Of a stretch of DNA of 33,006 bases, positions 1-9,337 are shown in pieces. Numbering within the stretch: position 1 is the first letter of the stretch; each line of letters starts with the position of its first letter. This stretch comes from Flavobacterium sp. TAB 87 (GTDB lineage Bacteria; Bacteroidota; Bacteroidia; Flavobacteriales; Flavobacteriaceae): contig NZ_LLWK01000024.1 in the NCBI RefSeq assembly GCF_001529295.1, positions 1-33,006 on the forward strand, in the 5' to 3' direction. A program made the position numbers and the translations under genes. The notes beneath the pieces are model-generated. The model was not told the origin of the DNA. It ran no database searches and was given only the letters and a program-made list of their open reading frames with translations.

Positions 1-2795
1 ATAGTGGCGAATTTTCTATTAGCGCTCAACCTTATGATACACTTGTAGTTTCATTTATGGGTTTTAAAACTGCTTATATTCCTGTGGATCACAGAAAATC
101 GATTGCAATTGTTTTGCAATACGATACTACCACGCTAAAAGAAGTGCGTGTTAATGCAGGTTACTACTCCGTAAAAGAGAGTGAACGCACTGGAAATATT
201 GCCCGCATCACTGCACAAGACATCGAAAACCAACCCGTGACCAATGTTCTCGCTACCATGCAAGGTCGTATGGCAGGAGTAAGCGTAACGCAAACCACTG
301 GTGTGCCTGGAGGTGGCTTTGAAATTAAAATTAGAGGACAAAATAGCCTTCGGCCAGATGCTAATGCGCCTTTATATATTATTGATGGTGTACCATATGA
401 ATCTGATCCTATTGGATATAGCCAAACTTCCTCTACTTATCCAACCACAACGAGTCCGCTCAATAGTATCAATCCGGATAATATTGAGAGTATTGAAATT
501 TTAAAAGATGCCGATGCTACAGCAATTTACGGCTCTCGCGGGGCTAATGGAGTCGTTTTAATCTCGACCAAAAAAGGAAAAGTGGGCAAAACTACTTTTA
601 CTCTAAAAGCTTCAACAGCCGCTGGAACGGTAACTAAATTTATAGACATGATGAATACCCAGCAGTATTTAACCATGCGTGAACAAGCTTTCCTTAATGA
701 TCAAACCTCTTATAAATCAAAAGACTATGACATTAACGGCAAGTGGGATCAAAGCCGTTATACCAACTGGCAAAAAGAACTTATTGGAGGCACCGCGCAG
801 ATAAATGATTTCGCGGGCACAGTGTCGGGAGGCTCTGAAAACACACAGTTTTTATTAAGTGGTAATTACCACACTGAATCCACTGTTTTTGTAGGGGACT
901 TTCTCTACAAAAAAGGAGGAAGTCAATTCAATTTGAACCACCATTCCGAAGACAGCAAGTTCCGTTTGACCTTCTCAGCAGGTTATACACTACAGAATAA
1001 TGATCTTCCTGCTTTCGACTTTACCAATGATTCAAGAAATCTCGCTCCCAATGCCCCCGAATTATACAATGCCGATGGAAGCTTGAACTGGGCTGATAAA
1101 ACGTGGAATAACCCACTGCGATATCTAAATGCAAAATTTGAAGCCCAAACTAATGATCTTATTGCCAATACAATGTTTTCTTATGAAATTGGAAAGGGGC
1201 TGTGGCTTAAAAGTAGTTTTGGATATACCAATCTTAAAACAATCGAAACAAGAATTTCTCCTTCTACCATCTATAATCCGGCAAATAATATAACCAGTGC
1301 CAGATCCAGTTTGTACCTTAACAATACCGACCGCTCTTCTTGGATTGCTGAGCCTCAAATTAATTGGGAGAAAGAGGTTTTTGAGGGAAATCTTGACATA
1401 CTATTGGGCGCTACCTTTCAGAACCAAAATACCAAGCGACTTTATCAATCTGGTGATGGATTCAGCTCCAATAGTTTAATTTATGACCTGGCTGCCGCTT
1501 CCTATGTTACGGTATTACTTAATGATGAAACACAATATAAATACCAAGCCTTTTTTGGACGTGTTAATTACAATTGGAAGCAAAAATACATTGCCAACTT
1601 TACTGCAAGACGTGATGGTTCCAGCCGTTTTGGACCCGGAAATCAATTCGCTAATTTTGGTGCTATTGGAGCCGCTTGGTTGTTTTCTAACGAAAATTTC
1701 CTTAAAAATAACTCGTGGCTTAGTTTTGGTAAAATTCGCTCGAGTTATGGAACTACAGGAAATGATAAAATAGGTGACTATCAGTTTTTAGATACCTATA
1801 CGCTATCGGGTGTAAACTATAATGGTGTGGTGGGTTTAGAGCCCTCTCGCCTTTATAATCAAAATTTCGGTTGGGAAACCAATAAAAAATTAGAAATAGC
1901 TTTGGAATTAGGTTTTCTAAACGACCGAATATTTACCACTTTTGCTTGGTACCAAAACCGATCTTCCAATCAATTAACAGGTATACCCCTGCCTGGTACT
2001 ACCGGCTTTAGCTCACTACAAGCCAATTTAAATGCAGTAGTAGAAAACAAAGGAGTGGAATTAACCCTGCGTACTGTCAATTTTACCACTGCTAACTTCA
2101 AATGGACCTCCAATTTCAACCTGACTTTTGCCCGCAATACCCTACTGAGTTTTCCGGGATTGGAAAACTCAACCTACAGCCAAAAATACCGTATAGCTCA
2201 ACCATTAAATATTAAGTTGTTCTATGAGTATCTTAGTGTTGACCCACAAACGAGAATATACCAGTTCGCAGATGTAAACGGAGACGGTAAAATTACTTCT
2301 CCTGAAGACCAACAAGCAGTCTCGGATCTAAATCCAAAATATTACGGAGGTTTTCAAAATCAATTGACTTATAAACAATGGCGACTGGACTTCTTGTTTC
2401 AATTTGTTAAGCAAAAAAACTTATCCTATCTCAATAGCCTTCCTGGGATAATGGTCAACCAACCTGTTGCATTGATCGATAGTTGGGGTCAAGTTGGAGA
2501 AAATGCAAACTATCAACTTTACAGTTCTGGTGTCAATAGTGCTGCCTCGACCGCTTATTCGCGCTATACAAGAAGTTCTGCCGCGGTTGAAGATGCCTCC
2601 TTTATTCGATTGAAAAATATTGCACTCTCTTATGACGTACCGCTAAACTTAAAGGGTACCCAATGCCGAATTATGCTTCAAGGTCAAAACTTATTGACCT
2701 TCACTAAATACCAAGGTGGGGATCCAGAGTTTACTACACAAGGATTCTTACCGCCTTTAAAAGTTCTATCAGCGGCCGTACAACTAACTTTTTAA
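1..2795 (+). CDS. SusC/RagA-family TonB-dependent outer-membrane transporter, 5' end cut by window
   Basis: An open frame runs from base 3 to the stop at 2793-2795 with no start, so the gene begins upstream of the window. The first visible residues (about 1-35) are the end of a carboxypeptidase-regulatory-like beta sandwich (DTLVVSFMGFKT). A TonB plug domain follows, with LYIIDGVPY and the SusC signature IEILKDADATAIYGSRGANG. The rest is a long aromatic-rich beta barrel ending in an aromatic residue (VQLTF), as outer-membrane barrels do. SusC proteins form the energized barrel of a lidded importer with a SusD lipoprotein, and the SusD gene starts 10 nt downstream. The substrate cannot be read from the sequence. 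The adjoining S9 peptidase argues for peptides or peptide-bearing ligands over glycans. Confidence 0.96.
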   Translation, partial: SGEFSISAQPYDTLVVSFMGFKTAYIPVDHRKSIAIVLQYDTTTLKEVRVNAGYYSVKESERTGNIARITAQDIENQPVTNVLATMQGRMAGVSVTQTTGVPGGGFEIKIRGQNSLRPDANAPLYIIDGVPYESDPIGYSQTSSTYPTTTSPLNSINPDNIESIEILKDADATAIYGSRGANGVVLISTKKGKVGKTTFTLKASTAAGTVTKFIDMMNTQQYLTMREQAFLNDQTSYKSKDYDINGKWDQSRYTNWQKELIGGTAQINDFAGTVSGGSENTQFLLSGNYHTESTVFVGDFLYKKGGSQFNLNHHSEDSKFRLTFSAGYTLQNNDLPAFDFTNDSRNLAPNAPELYNADGSLNWADKTWNNPLRYLNAKFEAQTNDLIANTMFSYEIGKGLWLKSSFGYTNLKTIETRISPSTIYNPANNITSARSSLYLNNTDRSSWIAEPQINWEKEVFEGNLDILLGATFQNQNTKRLYQSGDGFSSNSLIYDLAAASYVTVLLNDETQYKYQAFFGRVNYNWKQKYIANFTARRDGSSRFGPGNQFANFGAIGAAWLFSNENFLKNNSWLSFGKIRSSYGTTGNDKIGDYQFLDTYTLSGVNYNGVVGLEPSRLYNQNFGWETNKKLEIALELGFLNDRIFTTFAWYQNRSSNQLTGIPLPGTTGFSSLQANLNAVVENKGVELTLRTVNFTTANFKWTSNFNLTFARNTLLSFPGLENSTYSQKYRIAQPLNIKLFYEYLSVDPQTRIYQFADVNGDGKITSPEDQQAVSDLNPKYYGGFQNQLTYKQWRLDFLFQFVKQKNLSYLNSLPGIMVNQPVALIDSWGQVGENANYQLYSSGVNSAASTAYSRYTRSSAAVEDASFIRLKNIALSYDVPLNLKGTQCRIMLQGQNLLTFTKYQGGDPEFTTQGFLPPLKVLSAAVQLTF

Positions 2796-2805
2796 TTCTC
2801 AAAAA

Positions 2806-4194
2806 ATGAAAACATCACATCTAAATAGTAACCTAAAAGTGCTACTGCTGTGCTTTTTGACTTTGAATTCCTGCGATTCTTTCGTGGATGTAGCACTACC
2901 AAAATCCCAATTGACCAGTGAGAGTGTCTTTGAAGATTATGCCACAGCCGATGCAGCATTGACTAATATATATGCAAAAATTAGAGACAATAGAATGTTA
3001 TCTGGTATTAATTCAGGGCTTTCTAATCAACTAGGAAACTACACCGATGAACTTGAAGCCTTTGGTGCGCCTACAAGTGCTACTTTAAACTTTTATAATA
3101 ACACACTACTACCGTCTAATGCTAATATTGCCGAGTACTGGAACACTGCTTACAATCAAATTTATGCTGCCAATGCTGTAATGGAGGGTATTGAAAAAAC
3201 AAATGCCATATCTATAGAGAATAAAAAGACTTTACAAGGAGAAGCTCTCTTTATTAGAGCACTACTTCACATGTATCTTGTGAATCTCTTTGGTGACGTT
3301 CCCTATATCACTAAAACCAATTATCTTGAAAACAGTGTTGCAACTAGAATGTCCACCGTTGAAGTGTATCAAAATCTAATAAAAGATTTAAATAATGCTA
3401 GTGAACTTTTAAAGACTACTTACAGCAATACAGAAAGAGTGCGACCGAATCGATATACTGCCAAAGCACTATTGGCCAGAGTGTACCTCTATAGTGGCGC
3501 TTATGATGAAGCCGCAAATGAAGCCTCATCGCTTTTAAACCTAACAAATACCTTTGCGCTCGTACAAAATAGTAATCAAGTGTTTTTGAACACCTCAAAA
3601 GAAACCATTTGGCAACTCAAATCAGCTGCAGCTGGGCAAAATACTAAAGAGGCAGAAACTTTTATTTTTCTTTCAGGCCCTCCATCTCTAACGGCCTTAA
3701 GCAACAATTTTGTCAATTCTTTTGAACTTGGGGATGCTCGAAAAGCCAACTGGATCAAAGCAGTAACTGACGGAACGACCACTTGGTATCATCCTTACAA
3801 ATACAAACAGCAAAACTTTAGTAGTTCATCCGTGGAATATTCAATCATGTTTCGTCTGGCTGAACAATATCTTATAAGAGCTGAAGCAAGAGCAAGAGCT
3901 GGAGATCTTATAGGTGCCAAAGAAGATATTAATAAAATCCGCCAACGTTCTGGATTATCAAATACCACAGCTGGTTCGAAAGAGGAAATTTTAGATGCAG
4001 TACTTCAAGAGCGAAAATGGGAACTCTTTACCGAAAACGGGCATCGCTTTTTTGACTTAAAACGATTTGATAAAATAGATACTGTTCTTTCCTCTGTAAA
4101 ACAAGGTTGGAATAGTACCGATAGTCTATTTCCTATCCCTCAAAATGAATTAAGTACAAACACTCATCTCAATCCGCAAAATCCGGGCTATTAA
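2806..4194 (+). CDS. SusD/RagB-family surface lipoprotein
   Basis: The 462-aa protein opens with a lipoprotein signal: a hydrophobic stretch (LKVLLLCFLTL) and a lipobox LNSC with Cys23 as the lipidation site. The SusD-type start CDSFVDVALPKSQLT follows. Helical TPR-like repeats fill the middle (for example GEALFIRALLHMYLVNLFGD). The C-terminal family ending is RKWELFTENGHRFFDLKR then PIPQNE and QNPGY. It acts as the ligand-binding lid over the SusC barrel at the cell surface. The 10-nt gap to the SusC gene and 11-nt gap to the peptidase gene indicate one operon. The sequence suggests no carbohydrate specificity. Confidence 0.96.
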   Translation: MKTSHLNSNLKVLLLCFLTLNSCDSFVDVALPKSQLTSESVFEDYATADAALTNIYAKIRDNRMLSGINSGLSNQLGNYTDELEAFGAPTSATLNFYNNTLLPSNANIAEYWNTAYNQIYAANAVMEGIEKTNAISIENKKTLQGEALFIRALLHMYLVNLFGDVPYITKTNYLENSVATRMSTVEVYQNLIKDLNNASELLKTTYSNTERVRPNRYTAKALLARVYLYSGAYDEAANEASSLLNLTNTFALVQNSNQVFLNTSKETIWQLKSAAAGQNTKEAETFIFLSGPPSLTALSNNFVNSFELGDARKANWIKAVTDGTTTWYHPYKYKQQNFSSSSVEYSIMFRLAEQYLIRAEARARAGDLIGAKEDINKIRQRSGLSNTTAGSKEEILDAVLQERKWELFTENGHRFFDLKRFDKIDTVLSSVKQGWNSTDSLFPIPQNELSTNTHLNPQNPGY

Positions 4195-4205
4195 ATTAAA
4201 CAATC

Positions 4206-6878
4206 ATGTCACATCTAAAACTATATACAAAAAAGTGTTTACTAAGAAGTACATTAAAGATTTTGCCCCAATTCAGAATTTTATTTCATTTTTTTATTTT
4301 GCCATTAGTAGCCTGTCCCTTATCGGGGCAGGTGGTGCAAAAAAAAATGTTGAGTGCTGAGCAGTATCCGCTATGGGGAAACCTGTACTTCGATAAATTA
4401 GCTCCCAGCGGGCAATGGGCTGCTTTTAAAATGGTATATGATACCAAAAGCGATACCCTTTTTGCTAAAAACACAAGTAATTCTGCAAGCTATAAGTATC
4501 CCTCGGGAAGAAATTCTATATTCACTAAAGACAATCTCTTTATCTGTCAGGTAAAAAAAGACCTGCACATCACTGATTTAAAAACTGGGAAAGTAGAAAT
4601 TCTCACATCAGTTCGACAATTTACTTATTCCGAGCCAACGGATTACCTTATTGTGAATTTTAGCTCCGAAAAGAATAAGGATGTTTTACTTATTCGTAAA
4701 GCTGACGGATCAAAAAAGATGAAAGAAGTTCAAAATGTAAAAAAAATTTCATTAAGTCCTGATCAGCAGCAGCTTTTATATACTTCTTCTGTGAATACTA
4801 AACAGGACATAGTACTGTTGAATCTAAAAAGTATAGCAACAGAGAAACTCCTTTATACTATCTATGCTGGCAACTATTCTCATTTTACATGGCATAAAGG
4901 CACCAAATCTTTTGCTTTTACAATCGAAACGGACAACCTTCTGAATACCAAGCTTTTTTACTATTCTTTACAAACAAATGACCTCATCTCCTTTCCTGTA
5001 AAGAGTCTACAAAAATTTACCAATGGAGCCTATATTGCCAATGATCAAAGTTTTAAAATTTTGATTTCAGATGATTTACAAAAAGTGTTTTTCAATTATA
5101 AAAACACTACAACAAAATCGGAAAACAGCCTAGATTCAAATATAGAAATTTGGAATGCCAATGACAAAATGGTTTATCTAGAACAGAAGATTAATGGTAG
5201 CCCTAAAATGGCCGTAAAAACAGCCCTTTGGAATACTTCTTCTAATACTGTTCATCCTATTACTACTGTTGAAAGTACCGAAATGATTCTTAGCGGTAAT
5301 CAAAAATATGCTATTATATCAGATCCAAATGCGTATGAACCGCAATTTGAAAGTAATTCTCCAAGAGATTATTATATTTTAGATCTTGAAACATTTCAAA
5401 AACACTTCTTTTTAAAAAAACATACTGCAAGTATCGCTTGTACTATACCTTCTCCTACGGGAAAGTATATAGCTTATTTTAGAGAAAACAACTGGTGGGT
5501 TTACAACTGTAAAACGCAAAAACATACCAATATTACCAAGAATATCACCACTAAATTCATGGGTAAGACAGAGTCGCTAAATCCAGAATCGGTTTATGGA
5601 AATCCCGGTTGGTGCAACAATGATAATGAAATACTACTCTATGATCAATATGACATTTGGGCAATCACCGCAGATGGCAGTAGTTTTAAAAGACTAACTC
5701 ATGGAAAGGAAATTAATATACACTATAGAATTGCTGATGTCTTAAATAAAAACAGTTATAACGTGCTGTATTCTGGCATTAAAAGTCAAAATTATGATCT
5801 AAGCAAAAGCATGCTTTTGAGTGCAACAGGGGATGATGGAAAAACAGGGTGGTATGAGTGGAATAATAATTCAAAAGAGAAATGCATAGCTTATGATGAC
5901 ACTTTCAAAGATCAATTATTTTTCAATCAGAACAAGCAAATTTTTTTTTATGCGGAGCAAAATTTTGATCTTTCTCCCCGCTTGGTACGAAAGAAAAAAG
6001 ACGCTGCCCCAATCCCCTATTTTCAGAGTAATCCACAACAAGAGAAATACTATTGGGGAAAATCGGAAATGATCTATTACCATAATGCTAAAAACCAACT
6101 TTTAAAAGGCGTACTGTTTTATCCTGCTAATTATAATCCTAAGAAAAAATACCCCATGATTGTTCATGTCTATGAATTGCAATCGTATCTATTACACAAA
6201 TACCAAAAACCCAGCTTGTACAATTCAGATGGATTTAATCCTACGGTATTTACCCAAGAAGGGTACTTTGTCTTGTACCCCGACATAAAACTGGAGTACG
6301 GAAAACCAGGAATTTCTGCTGCAGATTGCGTCACAGCTGCAACCAAAAAAGTAATAGACAAAGCAATAATAAATCCCGGGAAAATTGGGCTAATCGGGCA
6401 TTCCTTCGGAGGATATGAAACGAACTTTATAATTACTCAAACAGATTTATTTGCTACGGCCGTATCAGGAAGTGGAATAGCGGATATTACCGCTATGTAC
6501 CTCACCGCTAATCTTAATACAGGTAAGCCAGACATGTGGCGGTTTGAAAAAGAACAATGGGCAATGGGTAAATCACCTTTCGAAGATCCTTTAATTTATC
6601 AAAATAATTCTCCTATTAGCAACGCTACAGAAATTAAAACACCATTGTTTTTATGGGCAGGAAAAGACGACAAGCAAGTCGATCTTCGTCAAAGTATTTC
6701 CTATTATCTCGCACTACGAAGGTTAGGTAAAAAAAACATAATGGTGTTATATCCTGAAGAAACACACGTCATTTCAAAACCAATAAATCAAATCGATTTA
6801 ACCAATCGAATAAAGCAATGGTTTGCCTATTATTTAAAAGAGGATCAATCGGCTCAGTGGATTACCTATGGTATATAA
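4206..6878 (+). CDS. Exported S9 (prolyl oligopeptidase/DPP-IV-like) serine peptidase
   Basis: An 890-aa protein. Residues about 22-41 are hydrophobic and end at SGQ, which fits a signal peptide after a long basic n-region. About residues 45-610 carry scattered blade-like repeats expected of the S9 beta-propeller. The C-terminal alpha/beta-hydrolase domain has the nucleophile motif GHSFGGYE with Ser733, the acid in GKDDKQV (Asp822 fits GxxDxxV) and His854 in ETHVI, so the triad is complete. S9 enzymes cleave short peptides or release dipeptides. Following SusC and SusD directly (11-nt gap), it probably trims peptides in the periplasm or at the surface before or after uptake. Which S9 subfamily it belongs to is not resolved. 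Confidence 0.92.
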   Translation: MSHLKLYTKKCLLRSTLKILPQFRILFHFFILPLVACPLSGQVVQKKMLSAEQYPLWGNLYFDKLAPSGQWAAFKMVYDTKSDTLFAKNTSNSASYKYPSGRNSIFTKDNLFICQVKKDLHITDLKTGKVEILTSVRQFTYSEPTDYLIVNFSSEKNKDVLLIRKADGSKKMKEVQNVKKISLSPDQQQLLYTSSVNTKQDIVLLNLKSIATEKLLYTIYAGNYSHFTWHKGTKSFAFTIETDNLLNTKLFYYSLQTNDLISFPVKSLQKFTNGAYIANDQSFKILISDDLQKVFFNYKNTTTKSENSLDSNIEIWNANDKMVYLEQKINGSPKMAVKTALWNTSSNTVHPITTVESTEMILSGNQKYAIISDPNAYEPQFESNSPRDYYILDLETFQKHFFLKKHTASIACTIPSPTGKYIAYFRENNWWVYNCKTQKHTNITKNITTKFMGKTESLNPESVYGNPGWCNNDNEILLYDQYDIWAITADGSSFKRLTHGKEINIHYRIADVLNKNSYNVLYSGIKSQNYDLSKSMLLSATGDDGKTGWYEWNNNSKEKCIAYDDTFKDQLFFNQNKQIFFYAEQNFDLSPRLVRKKKDAAPIPYFQSNPQQEKYYWGKSEMIYYHNAKNQLLKGVLFYPANYNPKKKYPMIVHVYELQSYLLHKYQKPSLYNSDGFNPTVFTQEGYFVLYPDIKLEYGKPGISAADCVTAATKKVIDKAIINPGKIGLIGHSFGGYETNFIITQTDLFATAVSGSGIADITAMYLTANLNTGKPDMWRFEKEQWAMGKSPFEDPLIYQNNSPISNATEIKTPLFLWAGKDDKQVDLRQSISYYLALRRLGKKNIMVLYPEETHVISKPINQIDLTNRIKQWFAYYLKEDQSAQWITYGI

Positions 6879-6895
6879 TACATATTATTTAAAAA

Positions 6896-6922
6896 CAATG
6901 CAGTTCTTTTGGAACTGCATTG
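6896..6922. terminator. Hairpin between convergent S9 peptidase and DUF6520 genes
   Basis: A perfect 11-bp stem (CAATGCAGTTC with GAACTGCATTG) closes a 5-nt loop, 18 nt after the peptidase stop codon. The minus-strand DUF6520 gene ends at 6951, so the hairpin lies between two gene ends and could terminate both. The T-tract is weak on either strand. Confidence 0.75.
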
Positions 6923-6950
6923 CGCTTTAGATTACTATTTACATCACTTT

Positions 6951-7214
6951 TCAAGGCTCTGTATACAATACTACATTACAGTTTCCTTGGGCATTTTTAC
7001 CAAAGGCTTGTTCTCCTGCTGATGTACAGATAGCTCCAGGCGTATCACTACAATTTATTTGTACATCACAATCATCATTTTCATCGAGAATATATCCCGT
7101 TCTTGGCGCATTAATTTCAGAATTACTTTGCATAGAAGTAGTTACAAATGCTCCTGAGATTCCCATTACTATCACTGCAAAAGGAACCAAATTTTTTAAA
7201 ATTAAAGTTTTCAT
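6951..7214 (-). CDS. DUF6520-family small exported protein with four cysteines
   Basis: An 87-aa protein. Residues 1-28 form a signal-like segment (two lysines, then a hydrophobic run and a small-residue region), so it is exported or anchored in the inner membrane. The mature part is acidic and holds four cysteines (Cys49, Cys55, Cys63, Cys79), which could make two disulfides. Length, the MKT..LKN start and the Cys pattern fit DUF6520, a flavobacterial family without known function. It lies 97 nt downstream of the MauE-like gene on the same strand. Because MauE-type proteins are linked to disulfide chemistry, this small protein is a plausible client. That link is inference. Confidence 0.72.
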   Translation of the reverse strand: MKTLILKNLVPFAVIVMGISGAFVTTSMQSNSEINAPRTGYILDENDDCDVQINCSDTPGAICTSAGEQAFGKNAQGNCNVVLYTEP

Positions 7215-7279
7215 AATAATTAAGTATTAAATTACATATTGACCTACTTTTTTTTACAGGTGTTCGATCTTCCTTCCTG

Positions 7280-7293
7280 ATACTGGCCAGTAT
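7280..7293. promoter_or_regulatory. 14-bp perfect palindrome between the MauE-like and DUF6520 genes
   Basis: ATACTGGCCAGTAT reads the same on both strands and sits in the 97-nt gap upstream of DUF6520. It could be an operator for a dimeric regulator or a small hairpin that uncouples expression of the two genes. No second copy was noticed in the window. Confidence 0.35.
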
Positions 7294-7311
7294 ATCGTAA
7301 TGAGTAAAAAA

Positions 7312-8835
7312 TCATTCTTTACCCATTTTTATTTCATTTTTTAAATTATTACCTAACGTATAAACTATTAATTCTTTATCCATCAAAGCATACAGATTTG
7401 TCGTAGTGACAAAAAAAGAACGTAACTTTTTATCGCTGATTTTATAGAGCGCAAAACTCATCACGTACGCTTTTTTATTTAAATCATAGACGTCAATAAT
7501 ATTGGCTTGTTTCCAAAGTTTTTTATCCTCAAAACGTCCAGGAATTTTAGAATGTACAAAAAGTAGATTTCCACAAAGTGCAGTATGTGCATTGACAAGT
7601 AAAGGAGGTGATGACATTTTTTTTATAGTCTTATTTTTAAGATTAGTCACCTTAATTTTTGCCACCGTATTAGTATCAATGGTATGCCCTCTAAAATCCA
7701 AAGTGACATGATTATCTATAACAGTAAACTCATTACGGTAGTAATACACATATACCATTCGTTTTAACCCTTCACTATAAACTACCATTCCGTCTGTGTC
7801 AAATATCCCGTCTATTTGTTGCTTGAGAAGTGTGGGATTGTAAAAAATCTTAGGGTAGGAACCGGCTTTATAGTGACCAAACACATTAGCTCCGCCAGTA
7901 CCGCTATTTGATCTAAATATTACACTAACCGAATCAATTGGCTCGGCAATTGTATAGTAAGGAATGCCATTGAACTCCTTGATGATTTTCCAGTTGTCAA
8001 TCTTCCCTCTAAAGACAGCAGGGACTGATCCATCCATCAAATAAAAATAGGGTGGCTTGACTTTTATTGTAACTCTTTTAAATGGAATGTTTTTAGCTTC
8101 AAAAATTATCTTTTCTTTTTGCTGTTCTTGTAATTTGGAATTTATAGAAAGTAGATGTAATGGTGCAGAATAATTTCCTAAATAAATTCGATCCCGATTA
8201 GAACCCGCAAAATAATAAGCGTTTGATTTTAGATCAATACTCGTACGAAGCTGTATTGGATGCTTTGGATAAAGTCTAATAAATGGGTTTTCATGTTGTA
8301 TCATATATTCTGAGCTAAGAAATAATGATACGATGATAATCGTGCTGAAAATTACTGAAATTGCAATACGCTTTAGAGCTCCAAATTTTGAAATATCAAA
8401 AGATTTTTTAAATCTTTCCATAAAATCTAACTGTAAAGCTACCGCAGCCAGTATAACAAATACAATGTTAAAAACAAGATGGGTTTTCCATGTCATTTTT
8501 TCTAAAATTCCGCCGCAAGAACAAGGTACAAATGCGCTATAATACAGTATGATAAAAATATAAACCGTAAACATGGTCATTAAATTAAGCGCTGCTAGTA
8601 GACCTAAACTTCGAAATCTCGGGACGCTCAATATAAAAGCAAGTAGTAATTCCGCTATCGGAACCAACCAAGAAATCCATGAGGCGTAAACACTCAGTAT
8701 AGGTGACTGCCCGAGTTGTATTTGAAAATTTTCAAAATCAAGAATTTTACTCACAGCTGCATAAACAAATAAGAGAGCAAAAAGAAGACAAATTATTTCA
8801 ACGATTAAACTTTCCAATGGGCTTTTAAATTTCAT
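7312..8835 (-). CDS. MauE/DoxX-family redox-associated membrane protein with large C-terminal domain
   Basis: A 507-aa protein. The first 140 residues hold four predicted membrane helices (about 10-30, 53-72, 79-100, 118-138). The MauE-type pair Cys105-Ser-Cys107 lies in FVPCSCGGILEKMTW, a pattern common in Bacteroidota MauE relatives. A fifth helix (about 155-175) leads into roughly 330 residues outside the membrane, rich in beta strands and without a motif I recognise. MauE is needed in methylamine-dehydrogenase maturation and is tied to disulfide formation. No other mau genes occur here, so the client must differ. The downstream four-cysteine DUF6520 gene is the obvious candidate partner. 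The family call is good; the role of the C-terminal domain is unknown. Confidence 0.8.
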   Translation of the reverse strand: MKFKSPLESLIVEIICLLFALLFVYAAVSKILDFENFQIQLGQSPILSVYASWISWLVPIAELLLAFILSVPRFRSLGLLAALNLMTMFTVYIFIILYYSAFVPCSCGGILEKMTWKTHLVFNIVFVILAAVALQLDFMERFKKSFDISKFGALKRIAISVIFSTIIIVSLFLSSEYMIQHENPFIRLYPKHPIQLRTSIDLKSNAYYFAGSNRDRIYLGNYSAPLHLLSINSKLQEQQKEKIIFEAKNIPFKRVTIKVKPPYFYLMDGSVPAVFRGKIDNWKIIKEFNGIPYYTIAEPIDSVSVIFRSNSGTGGANVFGHYKAGSYPKIFYNPTLLKQQIDGIFDTDGMVVYSEGLKRMVYVYYYRNEFTVIDNHVTLDFRGHTIDTNTVAKIKVTNLKNKTIKKMSSPPLLVNAHTALCGNLLFVHSKIPGRFEDKKLWKQANIIDVYDLNKKAYVMSFALYKISDKKLRSFFVTTTNLYALMDKELIVYTLGNNLKNEIKMGKE

Positions 8836-9046
8836 AATAAAAAAATTTAAATTATTCTTAAATGGATCTCCTAGTATCCTACAAACACTTTACAAAGCTA
8901 TCGTTGTAATTTGGTTTAGTACCTATCAAAATAAAGCCAAAATGTTTCTAAATCAGGCAATCTTCATTGTTGTGATCGTAAAAGAGAAAGCCTTCCAAAA
9001 AAAATATTTCTGGAAGGCTTACGCTTTACTATTGGGTGTCCAATTT
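8836..9046. other. Intergenic gap left of the mobile module
   Basis: The gap separates the MauE-like gene start from the end of the 96-aa gene. Apart from the terminator at 8988-9020 I see no gene or clear attachment site, although the chromosome/mobile-module boundary could lie here. Confidence 0.4.
8988..9020 (-). terminator. Terminator of the 96-aa gene
   Basis: A perfect 10-bp stem (AAGCCTTCCA with TGGAAGGCTT) and a 13-nt loop stand 26 nt past the stop codon of the minus-strand gene. On that strand a pyrimidine run (TCTCTTTT) follows. Confidence 0.75.
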
Positions 9047-9337
9047 TTACTTGCAACTCGCGCTGAGAACCGTTAATTTTTCATTGAGTTCCACCAAGCC
9101 TGCCTTGTGTAAACAATCAGCAGAAATACTTTTTAGATCCTCTACACCATCTTTAGATAATTGCAATAAAAGATCCTTGGAATTATCATTGTCTTTATCA
9201 AGTCCTTTGTTAATTACATGACTTAATAACAATACATTTTTGCGTGAAATTTTTAAATCAATCTTCACCAGTTCACTCATGCCAGGGATACTCAAAACCG
9301 TATCAAAAACCTTGGCCACATCATTTGTTGTAATCAT
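9047..9337 (-). CDS. Unknown 96-aa helical protein
   Basis: An intact frame with an ATG start and its own downstream hairpin. The product is soluble, charged and probably all-helical, with leucine-rich stretches (NVLLLSHVINKGL, DLLLQLSKDG) and two cysteines, one at the penultimate position (SCK end). There is no signal peptide and no motif I recognise. It is divergent from the mobilization genes, and the 293-nt gap between them holds the candidate oriT, so it may be cargo or a regulator of the mobile module. Function unknown. Confidence 0.7.
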   Translation of the reverse strand: MITTNDVAKVFDTVLSIPGMSELVKIDLKISRKNVLLLSHVINKGLDKDNDNSKDLLLQLSKDGVEDLKSISADCLHKAGLVELNEKLTVLSASCK

